A stretch of 64,000 nucleotides of DNA from Pseudomonas guariconensis (GCF_024127895.1 NZ_JAMYBK010000012.1:62001-126000), one strand, 5' to 3'; positions 25,573 to 34,779 are shown, numbered from the stretch's first letter. The notes: generated by a model from the letters alone, not told the origin. A program made the numbers and translations.

Positions 25573-26499
25573 ATGCGCTCGACCGCGACACCCAAGGATC
25601 ACCTGCTTGACCTCAATGGCATCGAGATCGCCGTCCGTACCTGGGGGCCGGAGGATGGCGTTCCGGTGCTGGCCTTGCACGGCTGGCTGGACAACGCGGC
25701 CTCCTTCGAGCGCCTGGCGCCACTGCTCGACGGTTGCTTCGTGGTGGCCCCGGACCTCGTCGGTCACGGCCGTTCCGATCACCGCCGCGACGACAGCGGC
25801 TATTACCTGTGGGAGCACGCCGAAGACATGCTGGCGGTGCTCGACAGCCTGGGCCTTTCGCACGTCCATGTGCTGGCCCACGGCATGGGCACGGGGATCG
25901 CCTCGGTGCTGGCGGCGTTGTCCAGTTCGATTGCCAGCATGATTTTCCTCGATGGCATGGGGGTACCCTTCACCGTTGCCGAGGATGACCGGGTGCAGCA
26001 CCTGGCCCGGGCCTACCGCCTCAAGCGTCTGGTGCGGCGCAGCCGCCTGCAAGGTTTCGCCGAGCCGGACGGCAGCCAGTTCGACAGCCTGGAAACCGCG
26101 CTGCAGCAACGCCGTAACCGCCTCGACGGCAACCTGTCGGACGAGGCCGCACGTTTGCTGGCACTGCGTGACCTGCTGCAGGTGGGCGAGGGCTATTGCT
26201 GGCGGCACGACCCGCGCCTGGTATTGCCCGAGCCCATGCCGCTGACCGAGCGCGAAGCCTGCGACCTGCTCAGGCAAATAAACTGCCCGCTGTACCTGAT
26301 GCTCGGCCGCCAGGGGGCCTTCGCGGGCAGTGGTTTCGAGCAGCGCCGCGCGGCCTTGCCTGGACATGCCCGGGTGTCCTGGCACCCCGGAGGGCATCAT
26401 TTCCACCTGGAGGCGCCGGACAGGGCGCTGGTGGACCAGATCCTGCGGGTGCTGGCCAGCCACGACCTGGGCCAGTTGCAGCGCCTGGTCAACGAATGA
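25573..26499 (+). CDS. Alpha/beta-hydrolase-fold protein with altered catalytic triad
   Basis: This 308-residue protein has the full alpha/beta hydrolase fold (LALHGWLDNAASFERLAP, VVAPDLVGHGRSDHR), but the nucleophile elbow reads LAHGMGTG with Gly104 where Ser belongs. The usual acid-bearing strand reads LMLGRQGAF without an obvious Asp. The His region (HPGGHHFHLEAP) remains. It is thus probably not a serine hydrolase and may bind a ligand or work by another mechanism. AGGAG lies seven bases before ATG 25573. The product is full length, not a fragment. Confidence 0.82.
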   Translation: MRSTATPKDHLLDLNGIEIAVRTWGPEDGVPVLALHGWLDNAASFERLAPLLDGCFVVAPDLVGHGRSDHRRDDSGYYLWEHAEDMLAVLDSLGLSHVHVLAHGMGTGIASVLAALSSSIASMIFLDGMGVPFTVAEDDRVQHLARAYRLKRLVRRSRLQGFAEPDGSQFDSLETALQQRRNRLDGNLSDEAARLLALRDLLQVGEGYCWRHDPRLVLPEPMPLTEREACDLLRQINCPLYLMLGRQGAFAGSGFEQRRAALPGHARVSWHPGGHHFHLEAPDRALVDQILRVLASHDLGQLQRLVNE

Positions 26500-26585
26500 G
26501 CGCGACCGGGCGCTGGTCGAGCCGGCGCCCGATAGGCTATGGTGCTGCCAAGCCTTTCCCTGTGCCTTGCAAGGAGGAACTGCGC

Positions 26586-27002
26586 ATGCGGCCTTTCACC
26601 ATCCAGCGCATCGACCATGTGGTGCTGCGGGTCAGTGACCTGGCGCGCAGCGTCGCTTTCTATCGTGACCTGCTCGGCTGCCAGGTGAGCCGTCAGCGGG
26701 ACGACCTGGGCATGATCCACCTCGCCGCCGGCACGGCGATGATCGACCTGGTGGCGCTCGACGGCCCGCTGGGGCGTCGAGGTGGGCGAGCCGCAGCCCG
26801 TGAGGGGCGCAATGTCGATCACTTCTGCCTGCGCATCGAGCCGTTCGACGAGGCAGCCCTGGTCGGCTACCTGAACGCGGCGGGCGTGGTCGTGGAGCCC
26901 GCCGAGAAACGCTACGGTGCCGAGGGCGAGGGGTTGTCGCTGTACTGCTTCGACCCCGATGGCAACCAGGTCGAGCTCAAGGGGCCCTCCGCCGGCCCAT
27001 AG
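26586..27002 (+). CDS. VOC/glyoxalase-fold protein
   Basis: This 138-residue protein has two beta-alpha-beta-beta-beta modules of the vicinal oxygen chelate fold: IQRIDHVVLRVSDLARSVAF at the start, VDHFCLRIEPFD in the middle and CFDPDGNQVELKG at the end. The metal-ligand His and Glu positions are kept. AAGGAGG precedes the start. The substrate could be a methylglyoxal adduct, a dioxygenase substrate or an antibiotic; the neighbours do not decide. It lies 42 bases before an alpha/beta hydrolase on the same strand. Confidence 0.85.
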   Translation: MRPFTIQRIDHVVLRVSDLARSVAFYRDLLGCQVSRQRDDLGMIHLAAGTAMIDLVALDGPLGRRGGRAAAREGRNVDHFCLRIEPFDEAALVGYLNAAGVVVEPAEKRYGAEGEGLSLYCFDPDGNQVELKGPSAGP

Positions 27003-27044
27003 GGAAAGCCCAGTACCCCGGCGGCGCCGGGATCAGGAGACTGC

Positions 27045-27824
27045 ATGAAGGACCTCATCGTCAGCCAGCACATGATAGGCACCCCCCAGGGCAGGCTGTT
27101 CGCCCAAGTCTGGACTCCCACTCAGGCGCGGGGCGAGCCCTTCGTCCTGCTGCATGACTCGCTCGGCTGCGTGGCGTTGTGGCGCGACTTCCCCGCGCAA
27201 CTGGCGCAGGCCACCGGGCGCCGGGTCGTCGCCTACGACCGGCTGGGCTTCGGCCGTTCCGATGCCCATCCCGGCCATCTGCGCCCGGGCTTCGTCGAGG
27301 CCGAGGCGCACGAGGGTTTCGCGGCCGTGCGTGGTCATTTCGGCATCGACGGCTTCCTCGTCCTTGGTCACAGCGTGGGCGGTGGCATGGCCGTTGGCTG
27401 CGCAGCGGCTTTCGCTGGGCAGTGCCGGGGCCTGGTCAGCGAGTCGGCCCAGGCCTTCGTCGAGCCCCTTACCCTCGACGGCATTCGTGCCGCGCAACGG
27501 CAGTTCGCCGAGCCCGGGCAGTTGCAGCGGCTGGGCAAGTACCATGGCGACAAGGCCGAATGGGTGCTGCGGGCCTGGGTGGACACCTGGCTGAGCGAGG
27601 CCTTCGCCGGCTGGAGCCTGGATGCACTGCTGCCCAGGGTGCACTGCCCGCTGCTCAGCCTGCACGGCGACCAGGATGAATTCGGCTCGCCCGCACACCC
27701 CCGGCGCATCACCGCCCTGGCCGGTGGGCCGAGTGTCATGCAACTGCTGCCCGGCTGCGGGCATGTGCCGCACCGCGAGCAACCAGCGGCGGTGCTCGAG
27801 GCGATCGGCCGGTTCCTGGCCTGA
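27045..27824 (+). CDS. Alpha/beta hydrolase
   Basis: This 259-residue hydrolase has an intact triad: the nucleophile in LVLGHSVGGGM, Asp in LLSLHGDQDEFG, and His in GCGHVPHREQP. Oxyanion-region motifs are FVLLHDSLGCVALWRDFP and VVAYDRLGFGRSD. AGGAG precedes the start. It is a probable esterase or lactonase of unknown substrate. It lies downstream of, and perhaps with, the VOC gene. It contrasts with the upstream fold-mate at 25573-26499, which has lost its serine. Confidence 0.88.
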   Translation: MKDLIVSQHMIGTPQGRLFAQVWTPTQARGEPFVLLHDSLGCVALWRDFPAQLAQATGRRVVAYDRLGFGRSDAHPGHLRPGFVEAEAHEGFAAVRGHFGIDGFLVLGHSVGGGMAVGCAAAFAGQCRGLVSESAQAFVEPLTLDGIRAAQRQFAEPGQLQRLGKYHGDKAEWVLRAWVDTWLSEAFAGWSLDALLPRVHCPLLSLHGDQDEFGSPAHPRRITALAGGPSVMQLLPGCGHVPHREQPAAVLEAIGRFLA

Positions 27825-28078
27825 CACGGCCATGGGCTGCGATGACCTTTCCCTTGGCGTGGCCCTCTAAACCAGGCGTTCAGGCCGGCTCAGGGCTTTG
27901 CCGTGGTGCGGTTCCCCTGCATTTGGGCGTTGCGGGGCGACGACGGCGTTGACTGTCGGGAGGAACATCCTGGGTTGTGCTGGTGTCTGCCGGATATCAG
28001 GGCCGGCCCATTACCGGCAAACCGCCCCACAGGTGCCGGCCATGCGAAAACACACCTTGCCAGCGAGAGCCTGAAACC

Positions 28079-28744
28079 ATGAATCGCGCGTTCCCGGATG
28101 GACCCGCCTTCCGCGACCGCCGCCAGGCCGGGCGAGCCCTGGCGGCGGTGTTGCGCGCCAAGGTCCAGGGCGAGCCGTTGGTACTGGCGCTGCCACGGGG
28201 CGGGGTGCCGGTGGCCTTCGAGGTCGCCGAGGCCTTGCAGGCACCGCTGGACGTGGTGCTGGTGCGCAAGATCGGTGCACCGGGCAATGCGGAGTTCGCC
28301 ATCGGCGCGGTGGCCGAAGGCAACCCGCCATTCTGCGTGGCCGACCAGGCTGTGATGGACATGTTCGGTGCCAGCCAGGCTTGGTTCGATGCCGAGCGCG
28401 ACCGGCAACTGGCGGAGATCGCCCGGCGGCGCGCCGTCTATTGCGGTGACCGGCCATTGCCTGAGGTGGCTGGCCGGGAGGTGATCCTGGTGGACGACGG
28501 CATCGCCACTGGCAACACCGCCCGCGCTGCGCTGATGGCGCTGGCCGCCGCTGGGCCTTCCCGATTGCTGTTCGCCGCGCCGGTCGGTGCCTGGGAGTCG
28601 GTGGCGCGGCTCAGGCCCCTGGTGGATGAGTTGGTGTGCCTGCAGATGCCCGAGCCGTTTCGCGCGGTGGGCCTGCATTACGAAACGTTCGAGCAGACCA
28701 CCGACACGGAGGTCGTCGCGCTGCTGCGCCAGTCACGTTCCTGA
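28079..28744 (+). CDS. Phosphoribosyltransferase family protein
   Basis: This 221-residue type I phosphoribosyltransferase-like protein has the PRPP-binding motif VILVDDGIATGNTARA near residue 145. The N-terminal FRDRRQAGRALAAVL plus LALPRGGVPVAFEVAEAL pattern is seen in a family of stand-alone bacterial members. ATG at 28079 is preferred over a longer reading beginning at 27977. The actual base or substrate is unknown. It stands alone. Confidence 0.87.
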   Translation: MNRAFPDGPAFRDRRQAGRALAAVLRAKVQGEPLVLALPRGGVPVAFEVAEALQAPLDVVLVRKIGAPGNAEFAIGAVAEGNPPFCVADQAVMDMFGASQAWFDAERDRQLAEIARRRAVYCGDRPLPEVAGREVILVDDGIATGNTARAALMALAAAGPSRLLFAAPVGAWESVARLRPLVDELVCLQMPEPFRAVGLHYETFEQTTDTEVVALLRQSRS

Positions 28745-28929
28745 AGGAGGCCGCAGGCCGGGGGCGGTGGATATCCCGGCAAAGCTGATTATGCTTCAAC
28801 AGGCTTTGCGATGCGGGGCGGTACGCCTCGTCGTGCTTCGCGCAACCGAGTGTCAATCCAGGGCCAGGGTGCGATGATCAACTGCGTGCAAGGTACTCCG
28901 GCCTGAAAACAACAAGACGGAGGCAACCC

Positions 28930-30606
28930 ATGGCGGCAATCGACAGCACATCCACGGGCAGTGCGCCCCAACGCGGCATCACCCGGGAGGAGCGCAAGGT
29001 CATCTTCGCTTCATCCCTGGGCACCGTATTCGAGTGGTATGACTTCTACCTCTATGGCTCGCTGGCTGCGATCATCGCCAAGCATTTCTTCGCCGGCGTC
29101 AACGAAACCACATCCTTCATCTTCGCCTTGCTGGCCTTCGCGGCAGGCTTTGCCGTACGACCGTTCGGCGCGATCGTGTTCGGTCGCCTGGGTGACATGA
29201 TCGGGCGCAAGCACACCTTTCTCATCACCATCGTGATCATGGGCCTGTCCACCGCGCTGGTCGGCCTGCTGCCCAGCTACGCGAGCATCGGTGTGGTCGC
29301 ACCCATCGTCCTCATCACCCTGCGCCTGCTCCAGGGCCTGGCGCTGGGCGGTGAGTACGGCGGCGCCGCGACCTACGTGGCCGAGCACGCACCCAAGGGC
29401 AAGCGTGGGTTCTTCACCTCGTGGATCCAGACCACCGCCACCCTGGGGCTGTTCCTCTCGTTGCTGGTGATCCTGGCCTGCCGGACCTTGCTGGGCACCG
29501 AGGCCTTCGAAGCCTGGGGCTGGCGCATTCCGTTCCTGCTGTCGATCCTGCTGCTGGCGATCTCGGTGTACATCCGCCTGCAGCTCAACGAGTCACCGGT
29601 GTTCCTGAAGATGAAGGCCGAGGGCAAGGCGTCCAAGGCGCCGCTGACCGAGTCCTTCGCCCGCTGGGACAACCTCAAGGTGGTGATCATGTCGCTGCTC
29701 GGCGGCACCGCCGGCCAGGCGGTGGTCTGGTACACCGGGCAGTTCTATGCGCTGTTCTTCCTCCTGCAGACGCTCAAGATCGACCCGCAGGCGGCCAACC
29801 TGCTGATCGCGGGTTCCTTGCTGATCGGCACGCCGTTCTTCATCCTGTTCGGCAGCCTGTCGGACCGCATCGGCCGCAAGAAGATCATCATGGCCGGCTG
29901 TATCCTCGCCGCGCTGACCTACTTCCCGATCTTCAAGGGGCTGACTGAGTACGGCAACCCGGACGTGTTCGTCGCCCAGGAGCGCAACCCGGTGGTAGTG
30001 ATCGCCGACCCCAGCCAGTGCGCGTTCCAGTTCGACCCGGTGGGCAAGGCCCGTTTCACCAGCTCCTGCGACCTGGCCAAGAGCCTGCTGGCCAAGCGTG
30101 CCATCCCCTACGAGAACGAACGTGCCGAACCTGGCAGCGTGGCGCAGGTCCGCATCGGCGAGCAGGTGATCCCGAGTTTCGAAGGCAGTGGCCTGGCGCC
30201 GGAGGCGTTCAAGGCCCAGAACGATGCCTTCACCGCGACCCTCGGCAACGCCCTCAAGGAGGCGGGTTATCCGGAGAAGGCCGATCCGGACAAGGTCCAC
30301 TACCCGATGGTGCTGTTGCTGCTGACCATCCTGGTGATCTACGTGACTATGGTCTACGGTCCGATCGCCGCCTGGCTGGTGGAGCTGTTCCCGGCGCGCA
30401 TCCGCTACACCTCCATGTCGCTGCCGTACCACATCGGCAACGGCTGGTTCGGCGGCTTCCTGCCGACCGTGGCGTTCGCCATGGTGGCGGCCACCGGTGA
30501 TATCTACTACGGGCTGTGGTACCCGATCGTCATCGCGGTGATGACGGCGATCCTCGGCATCTTCTTCCTGCCGGAGACCAAGGACCGGGATATCCATCAC
30601 GCCTGA
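28930..30606 (+). CDS. MHS-type MFS transporter with large extra-membrane insertion
   Basis: This 558-residue major facilitator of the metabolite:H+ symporter family (ShiA/ProP/KgtP group) carries the signatures SSLGTVFEWYDFYLYGSLA, GRLGDMIGRKHTF, GGEYGGAATYVAEHAP and FGSLSDRIGRKK. Typical members are about 430-450 residues. The excess is a hydrophilic insertion at about residues 335-457, between a helix ending YFPIFKGL and one beginning YPMVLLLL, with two Cys. Family substrates are organic acids and osmolytes. It is followed by a REP and hairpin region that ends transcription. Confidence 0.9.
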   Translation: MAAIDSTSTGSAPQRGITREERKVIFASSLGTVFEWYDFYLYGSLAAIIAKHFFAGVNETTSFIFALLAFAAGFAVRPFGAIVFGRLGDMIGRKHTFLITIVIMGLSTALVGLLPSYASIGVVAPIVLITLRLLQGLALGGEYGGAATYVAEHAPKGKRGFFTSWIQTTATLGLFLSLLVILACRTLLGTEAFEAWGWRIPFLLSILLLAISVYIRLQLNESPVFLKMKAEGKASKAPLTESFARWDNLKVVIMSLLGGTAGQAVVWYTGQFYALFFLLQTLKIDPQAANLLIAGSLLIGTPFFILFGSLSDRIGRKKIIMAGCILAALTYFPIFKGLTEYGNPDVFVAQERNPVVVIADPSQCAFQFDPVGKARFTSSCDLAKSLLAKRAIPYENERAEPGSVAQVRIGEQVIPSFEGSGLAPEAFKAQNDAFTATLGNALKEAGYPEKADPDKVHYPMVLLLLTILVIYVTMVYGPIAAWLVELFPARIRYTSMSLPYHIGNGWFGGFLPTVAFAMVAATGDIYYGLWYPIVIAVMTAILGIFFLPETKDRDIHHA

Positions 30607-30887
30607 ACAGGGCTGTCCGCGGCGCTTCGGCGCCGCTCCCACAGGGGCTGCGTCGATCACAGGTGATGTGGTCGGCGGGGCCTCGTAGTCATCTGTCATT
30701 TGGGGCCGCTTCGCGCCCCATCGCCGGCAAGCCGGCTCCCACACGGTCCTGCAAACCGCATCATGTGTGGTCGACTCGGCCACCCTGTGGGAGCCGGCTT
30801 GCCGGCGATGGGCTGCAAGGCAGCCCCAAGAATGACAAAACCCTGGTTAACCGACTGGCATAGGGCAAGCCCTTGCCAGACACCGGT
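30607..30887. repeat. REP-rich intergenic region, 281 bp
   Basis: This is a convergent gap between the MHS transporter (plus) and a hypothetical gene (minus). It holds a stem-loop with a TTCG tetraloop (GCGGCGC-TTCG-GCGCCGC, 30619-30636) followed by TCCCACAGG, a TGGGGC...GCCCCA hairpin at 30701-30720, and the REP pair described separately. No gene is evident. Confidence 0.8.
30719..30810. repeat. Head-to-head REP pair (BIME)
   Basis: Two perfect 25-base copies face each other, at 30719-30743 (core GCCGGCAAGCCGGC, then TCCCACA) and 30786-30810 in reverse, with 42 bases between. This is the P. putida-type REP arranged as a REPIN-like unit. The pair can fold into one long cruciform, protect mRNA ends and bind gyrase or IHF. 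Such units are spread by REP-associated tyrosine transposases, none of which is in this window. Confidence 0.9.
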
Positions 30888-31457
30888 TCAGTCGAAACAG
30901 TCCTGCAGGCTGAAGCGGTAGCCGATGTCGATCTCACGGGTGGCCCCAGGGCCGCCGGTTCGCTTGAGCATGAACTCGAAGGCCGGTTCGTACAGGCCAT
31001 CGCGCAACACCGCGCCGGCGAGCACCTCGACCTCGTACCAGCCGTTGTCCAGCTCGATGATCGGCCGCCCAGGCTGCTGGTAGCGCGCCAGCAGGTCGCC
31101 GAGGGTCTTGTTGGTGAAGTGCTGCAGGATGCGCCAGGTGAACAGCATCAGCGTGCGATGCTCCACCCGCAGCAGGTAGCCAGCCCGGCGGTGCTGCAGC
31201 CGGCTGCCGGCCTCGCGCAGGACGGGGGTGGCTTCGTTCAGGCTGAAGATGATCCGGTAGGGCAGGTTCTCGATGCCGGCCAGGGGCAAGACGACGCCCG
31301 CGAGCACCGCCTGGTCGCCACTGTCGTTGTGGGTGAACTCGTAGGCCAGGTCGTCGGGCAGGTCGTTCTCTTCCTTGAAGCGTTCGAGCAACTGGATGTC
31401 GCCGACGAGGAAGTAATCGACCAGGTCGTTGAGGACTTCGCTGAATTCGTAGCGCAT
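30888..31457 (-). CDS. Hypothetical protein, 189 aa
   Basis: I do not recognise this protein. It starts at an ATG with AAGGAAA upstream, is acidic at the N-terminus (MRYEFSEVLNDLVDYFLVGD, FKEENDLPDDLAYEF) and has a mixed alpha/beta look without a signal peptide or membrane helix. It lies 74 bases upstream of a VOC-protein stop site in neither an obvious operon nor a recognised toxin-immunity context. An immunity-like protein is one possible guess but unsupported. Confidence 0.75.
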   Translation of the reverse strand: MRYEFSEVLNDLVDYFLVGDIQLLERFKEENDLPDDLAYEFTHNDSGDQAVLAGVVLPLAGIENLPYRIIFSLNEATPVLREAGSRLQHRRAGYLLRVEHRTLMLFTWRILQHFTNKTLGDLLARYQQPGRPIIELDNGWYEVEVLAGAVLRDGLYEPAFEFMLKRTGGPGATREIDIGYRFSLQDCFD

Positions 31458-31531
31458 TGGGTTTCCTTATTGTGGCTGCGCTTCTTGGCGGGAAAGGGCA
31501 CTGTAGCGGAAGAACCGCCTGGCGTGGTCGC

Positions 31532-31918
31532 TCAATGTCGCTGGGCGATCTGGATCAGGTTACCGCAGGTGTCGTCGAACACGGCCACGGTGACCGGCCC
31601 CATGGCCGTCGGCGGTTGGGTGAAATGAACGCCCGCGGCGCACAGGCGTGCGTACTCGGCCTGGATGTCCTTGACGCCGAAGGAGGTGGCGGGAATCCCG
31701 TCCTGCTTGATCGCCGCCTTGAAGGCCTTGGCGGCCGGGTGCACGTCGGGCTCGAGCAGCAGCTCGACGCCGTCGGGGTCGTTGGGCGAGGTGAGGGTCA
31801 GCCAGCGGTGCTGGCCCATGGGAATGTCGTGCTTGGGCTCGAAGCCCAGTACATGGTGGTAGAACGCCAGGGCCTTGGCCTGGTCGTCGACGAGAATGCT
31901 GGTGACGACGATCTTCAT
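31532..31918 (-). CDS. VOC/glyoxalase-like protein
   Basis: This 128-residue VOC-fold protein begins MKIVVTSILVDDQAKALAFY and ends TVAVFDDTCGNLIQIAQRH. LTLTSPNDPDGVELLLEPD in the first module and the C-terminal layout are typical of the extradiol-dioxygenase-like or bleomycin-resistance-like subgroup. ATG at 31918 is chosen; upstream in-frame codons would translate REP-like intergenic DNA. The function is unknown. Confidence 0.85.
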   Translation of the reverse strand: MKIVVTSILVDDQAKALAFYHHVLGFEPKHDIPMGQHRWLTLTSPNDPDGVELLLEPDVHPAAKAFKAAIKQDGIPATSFGVKDIQAEYARLCAAGVHFTQPPTAMGPVTVAVFDDTCGNLIQIAQRH

Positions 31919-31987
31919 AGGCAATGCATCCTTCCTGTGGGCAGTTACCTGCAAGTAAAGACGCCCGGTGCTCGTGTTGCCATGCCA

Positions 31988-32032
31988 TCGCGGGGCTGCT
32001 TTGCTGCCCATCGCTGGCAAGCCCACAGGGTA
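31988..32032. repeat. Degenerate REP-like sequence
   Basis: CATCGCGGGGCTGC followed by CATCGCTGGCAAGCCCACAG shows a partial REP tail in the gap between the VOC and MFS genes. The central palindrome is decayed. Confidence 0.45.
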
Positions 32033-32104
32033 CAGCGCAATCCTGAAGTTTGGCGCTGTCCCTGCGCAAGCAGGCTTGCCGGGGGGCGAAGCGCCGCCAA
32101 CGGC

Positions 32105-33433
32105 TCAGCTCAAGGCCGCCGCCTGCTGCAGGTTCAGCGAGCGGGTTTCCGGCGCCAGCGCCCAGCTGACCAGCAACCCCACCAGGGTCACCGCCGCGGC
32201 GGCGTACATCGTATGGGCGATGCCATAGTCCTGCAGGGAGATGGGCACCAGGTAGGTGCCCACCGCCGCGCCGATGCGCGACAGCGAGGTGCCGACGCCG
32301 ACCGCCTGGGCGCGGATTTCGGTGGGGAAGATCTCGTTGGGGTAGACCAGTGCCAGTACCTGGGCACCGCCGATGGCCACGGCATAGGCGCCGAACAGGA
32401 TGAGGATGAGCAGGGCGTTGCTGTCGTGGAACAGCCCCAGCCCGAACAGCGCCAGTCCCGAGAACAGGAAACTGCTGATCAGCAGGTTGCGCCGGCCGAT
32501 GCTGTTGATCAACCGCGCGGCGAGGATGCAGCCAACCACGAACAGCAGGGTGATCGCCATCGAACCGAGGGAGGCCCAATCGCCCTTGAGATTGAGCGCG
32601 TCCATCACTTTCGGGGCGAAGGCGTATACGGCGAACAGCGGAATCACCGAGCAGCTCCAGAACGCGCTGACGAACAACATACGTCGGCCATAGCCGGCGC
32701 GCATCAAGTCCCAGGCCGACAGCGTGCTGCTGCGTGGCTCCTCCGGCAGATGTGCAAGGGAGAATGCCGGGCCGTAGACCTGCTTGATGATCCGCTCGGC
32801 CTCGGCATTCCGGCCCTTGCTCAGCAGCCAGCGCGGCGACTCGGGCGTGCCCAGGCGCAGGAGCAGCAGCACCGCGCCGAATACCGCGGCACTGGCCAGC
32901 ACCAGGCGCCAGGCTTCGGCATCGCCCAGGCGCAGGATGATCTCGCCCAGCCCGTAGGCCGTTGCAGCACCGGCGAACCAGATGACGATGAAGCCGGCCA
33001 GGCGCGGGCCGCGGGCGTTCTTCGGCATGAACTCCACCAGCATCGAGGTGGCCACCGGGTACTCGATGCCCACGGCCACACCGATGATCAACCTGAGGAT
33101 GAACAGGGTCTGGGCATCCTGCACCCAGTACTGGGCGAGCGAGGCGAAGATGAACAGCAGCGGACCGATGAAATACACACGGCGACGGCCCAGGCGGTGG
33201 GTCAGCCAGCCGCCGAGGAAACCGCCGAAGAAGATGCCGATCAGCGCCGAGGCGGCGATCATGCCTTCCCAGAAACTGTCCAGGCCGAGGGCGGCGGCGG
33301 TGGGTATCAGGGCGATGCCGATCAGGCTGAGGACGTAGCCGTCGACGAACGAGCCGCCGGCCGAGCGCAGGGTGAGCAGTCGATGGAAGTGGTTCAGGGG
33401 GACGTCTTCGATCGATTGAGCGGGGTGAGTCAT
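32105..33433 (-). CDS. MFS transporter (sugar-porter/aromatic-acid type)
   Basis: This 442-residue protein with about 12 membrane helices has the signatures GGSFVDGYVLSLIGIAL, GGWLTHRLGRRRVYF, GVAVGIEYPVATSMLVEFMP and PNEIFPTEIRAQAVG. AGGAG precedes the start. It is the last gene of a minus-strand set with the Rieske oxygenase and its reductase, so it probably imports the substrate of that oxygenase. A quaternary ammonium compound or aromatic acid is plausible. Confidence 0.88.
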   Translation of the reverse strand: MTHPAQSIEDVPLNHFHRLLTLRSAGGSFVDGYVLSLIGIALIPTAAALGLDSFWEGMIAASALIGIFFGGFLGGWLTHRLGRRRVYFIGPLLFIFASLAQYWVQDAQTLFILRLIIGVAVGIEYPVATSMLVEFMPKNARGPRLAGFIVIWFAGAATAYGLGEIILRLGDAEAWRLVLASAAVFGAVLLLLRLGTPESPRWLLSKGRNAEAERIIKQVYGPAFSLAHLPEEPRSSTLSAWDLMRAGYGRRMLFVSAFWSCSVIPLFAVYAFAPKVMDALNLKGDWASLGSMAITLLFVVGCILAARLINSIGRRNLLISSFLFSGLALFGLGLFHDSNALLILILFGAYAVAIGGAQVLALVYPNEIFPTEIRAQAVGVGTSLSRIGAAVGTYLVPISLQDYGIAHTMYAAAAVTLVGLLVSWALAPETRSLNLQQAAALS

Positions 33434-33640
33434 GGTTTCTCCTGGTACAGCTGAGCTTTTGTTGTTTTCAGGCCGTCAGGCGGCCTTTGTTCAGCGAGTG
33501 GGTCCATGGCGCGGCGTGTCAGGCCGCTGGCGGCAGGATGGACGTGGGTGAACCTGTGGGCTCGCGCCAAGCCTCTGCGCGGCAAGGCACAGGTGCTGCA
33601 GAGGTGGCAGGGTGAAGGGAAGGGGCGCCGAGGCGCCCGG

Positions 33641-34771
33641 TCAGAGGTCGATGACCAGGTCCGAAGTCGGCCGGCTGCAGCACAGCAGGCGCAGGCCCTT
33701 GTCGATCTCGCGCTGGCGGATGCCGCCGTTGTGCTTCATCTCGACGTCGCCTTCGAGCAGGGCGGTCTTGCAAGTGCCGCATACGCCCTGGCTGCAGGAG
33801 GACGGCACGATGGCGCCGGCCTTCTTCGCCGCGGCGAGCACGGTCTGCTCGGCGGTCATGGTGAAGGTCTTGCCGGAGCGGGCCAGGCGCACGTTGAAGG
33901 TGGCCTGGGCCTGGCCTGCGGCAGGTTCGGCGGGGGCCGGTTCCATGATCGGCTCGGCATTGATGTCGAAGCTTTCCTGGTGGTAGCGGGACAGGTCGAG
34001 ACCGCCTTCGGCCAGCAGTGCGCGGGTTGCGTCCATGTAGCCCTTCGGGCCGCAGGTGAAGACCTCGCGCTCGAGAAAGTCCGGCACCTGCTGGCGCAGC
34101 GCCTGCAGCGACAGGCGGCCGATGGGGCCGCTCCAGCCAGGCTCGTCACCGACGTCTTCGCAGAAGAACAGCGTGCGCAGCTGGGGCAGGGTACGCTCGA
34201 GGCGCTCCAGCTCGGCGCGGAAGATGATGTCTGCCGGGGTGCGCGCACTGTGCACGAAGACGATGTCCAGCTCGGCATGCAGGTCGGCGGCGGCGCGGGT
34301 CATGGCCATCAGCGGCGTCACGCCGGAGCCGGCCGAAAGGTACAGTAGCTTGCGCGCGGGCCCGGCCACCGGCGTGAAGTTGCCCGCCGGCCCCGACGCG
34401 GCCAGGGTGTGGCCGCTGCGCAGGTTGTCGTGCAGCCAGTTGGACACCACACCGCCGGGCACCCGCTTGACGGTGATCGAGACGGTGAACGGCCGGGTCG
34501 GCGTCGACGACAGGGTATAGCAGCGCGATACCGTCTGCCCGTCGATCAGCGGCGACACGGTGAGGAACTGCCCAGGCTCGTAGGCGATGGCGTGGTGGAC
34601 CGGGCTGCGGAAGGTGAAGGTCTTCACGTCGTGGGTTTCGTCCACCACGCTCACGCATTCCAGGCGCTGGCTGTCGGCGCTGCCCCACTGGGCACCGAAG
34701 GTGCTCCAGTGGGCAGGGTCGTTGAAACGTTCCTCGACCATCAGGCTGGGGATCACATGGATGCTGTTCAT
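33641..34771 (-). CDS. Ferredoxin-type reductase for the Rieske oxygenase (GbcB-like)
   Basis: This 376-residue electron-transfer protein has an N-terminal ferredoxin-reductase module: flavin site SRCYTLSSTP near residue 85, and NAD(P) site YLSAGSGVTPLMAMTRAA. A plant-type 2Fe-2S domain sits at the C-terminus (SSCSQGVCGTCKTALLEG plus the last Cys in LRLLCCS). This is the GbcB layout of the glycine betaine monooxygenase reductase. ATG at 34771 lies only 8 bases after the oxygenase stop, so the two are one enzyme system: NAD(P)H to flavin to 2Fe-2S to Rieske centre. Confidence 0.92.
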   Translation of the reverse strand: MNSIHVIPSLMVEERFNDPAHWSTFGAQWGSADSQRLECVSVVDETHDVKTFTFRSPVHHAIAYEPGQFLTVSPLIDGQTVSRCYTLSSTPTRPFTVSITVKRVPGGVVSNWLHDNLRSGHTLAASGPAGNFTPVAGPARKLLYLSAGSGVTPLMAMTRAAADLHAELDIVFVHSARTPADIIFRAELERLERTLPQLRTLFFCEDVGDEPGWSGPIGRLSLQALRQQVPDFLEREVFTCGPKGYMDATRALLAEGGLDLSRYHQESFDINAEPIMEPAPAEPAAGQAQATFNVRLARSGKTFTMTAEQTVLAAAKKAGAIVPSSCSQGVCGTCKTALLEGDVEMKHNGGIRQREIDKGLRLLCCSRPTSDLVIDL

Positions 34772-34779
34772 GTCTGGCC

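Noticed and set aside
22780..26463. A 1227-codon minus-strand frame opposite the helicase and hydrolase
   Set aside because: It is the complement of genes with intact helicase motifs. No family features are visible in it.
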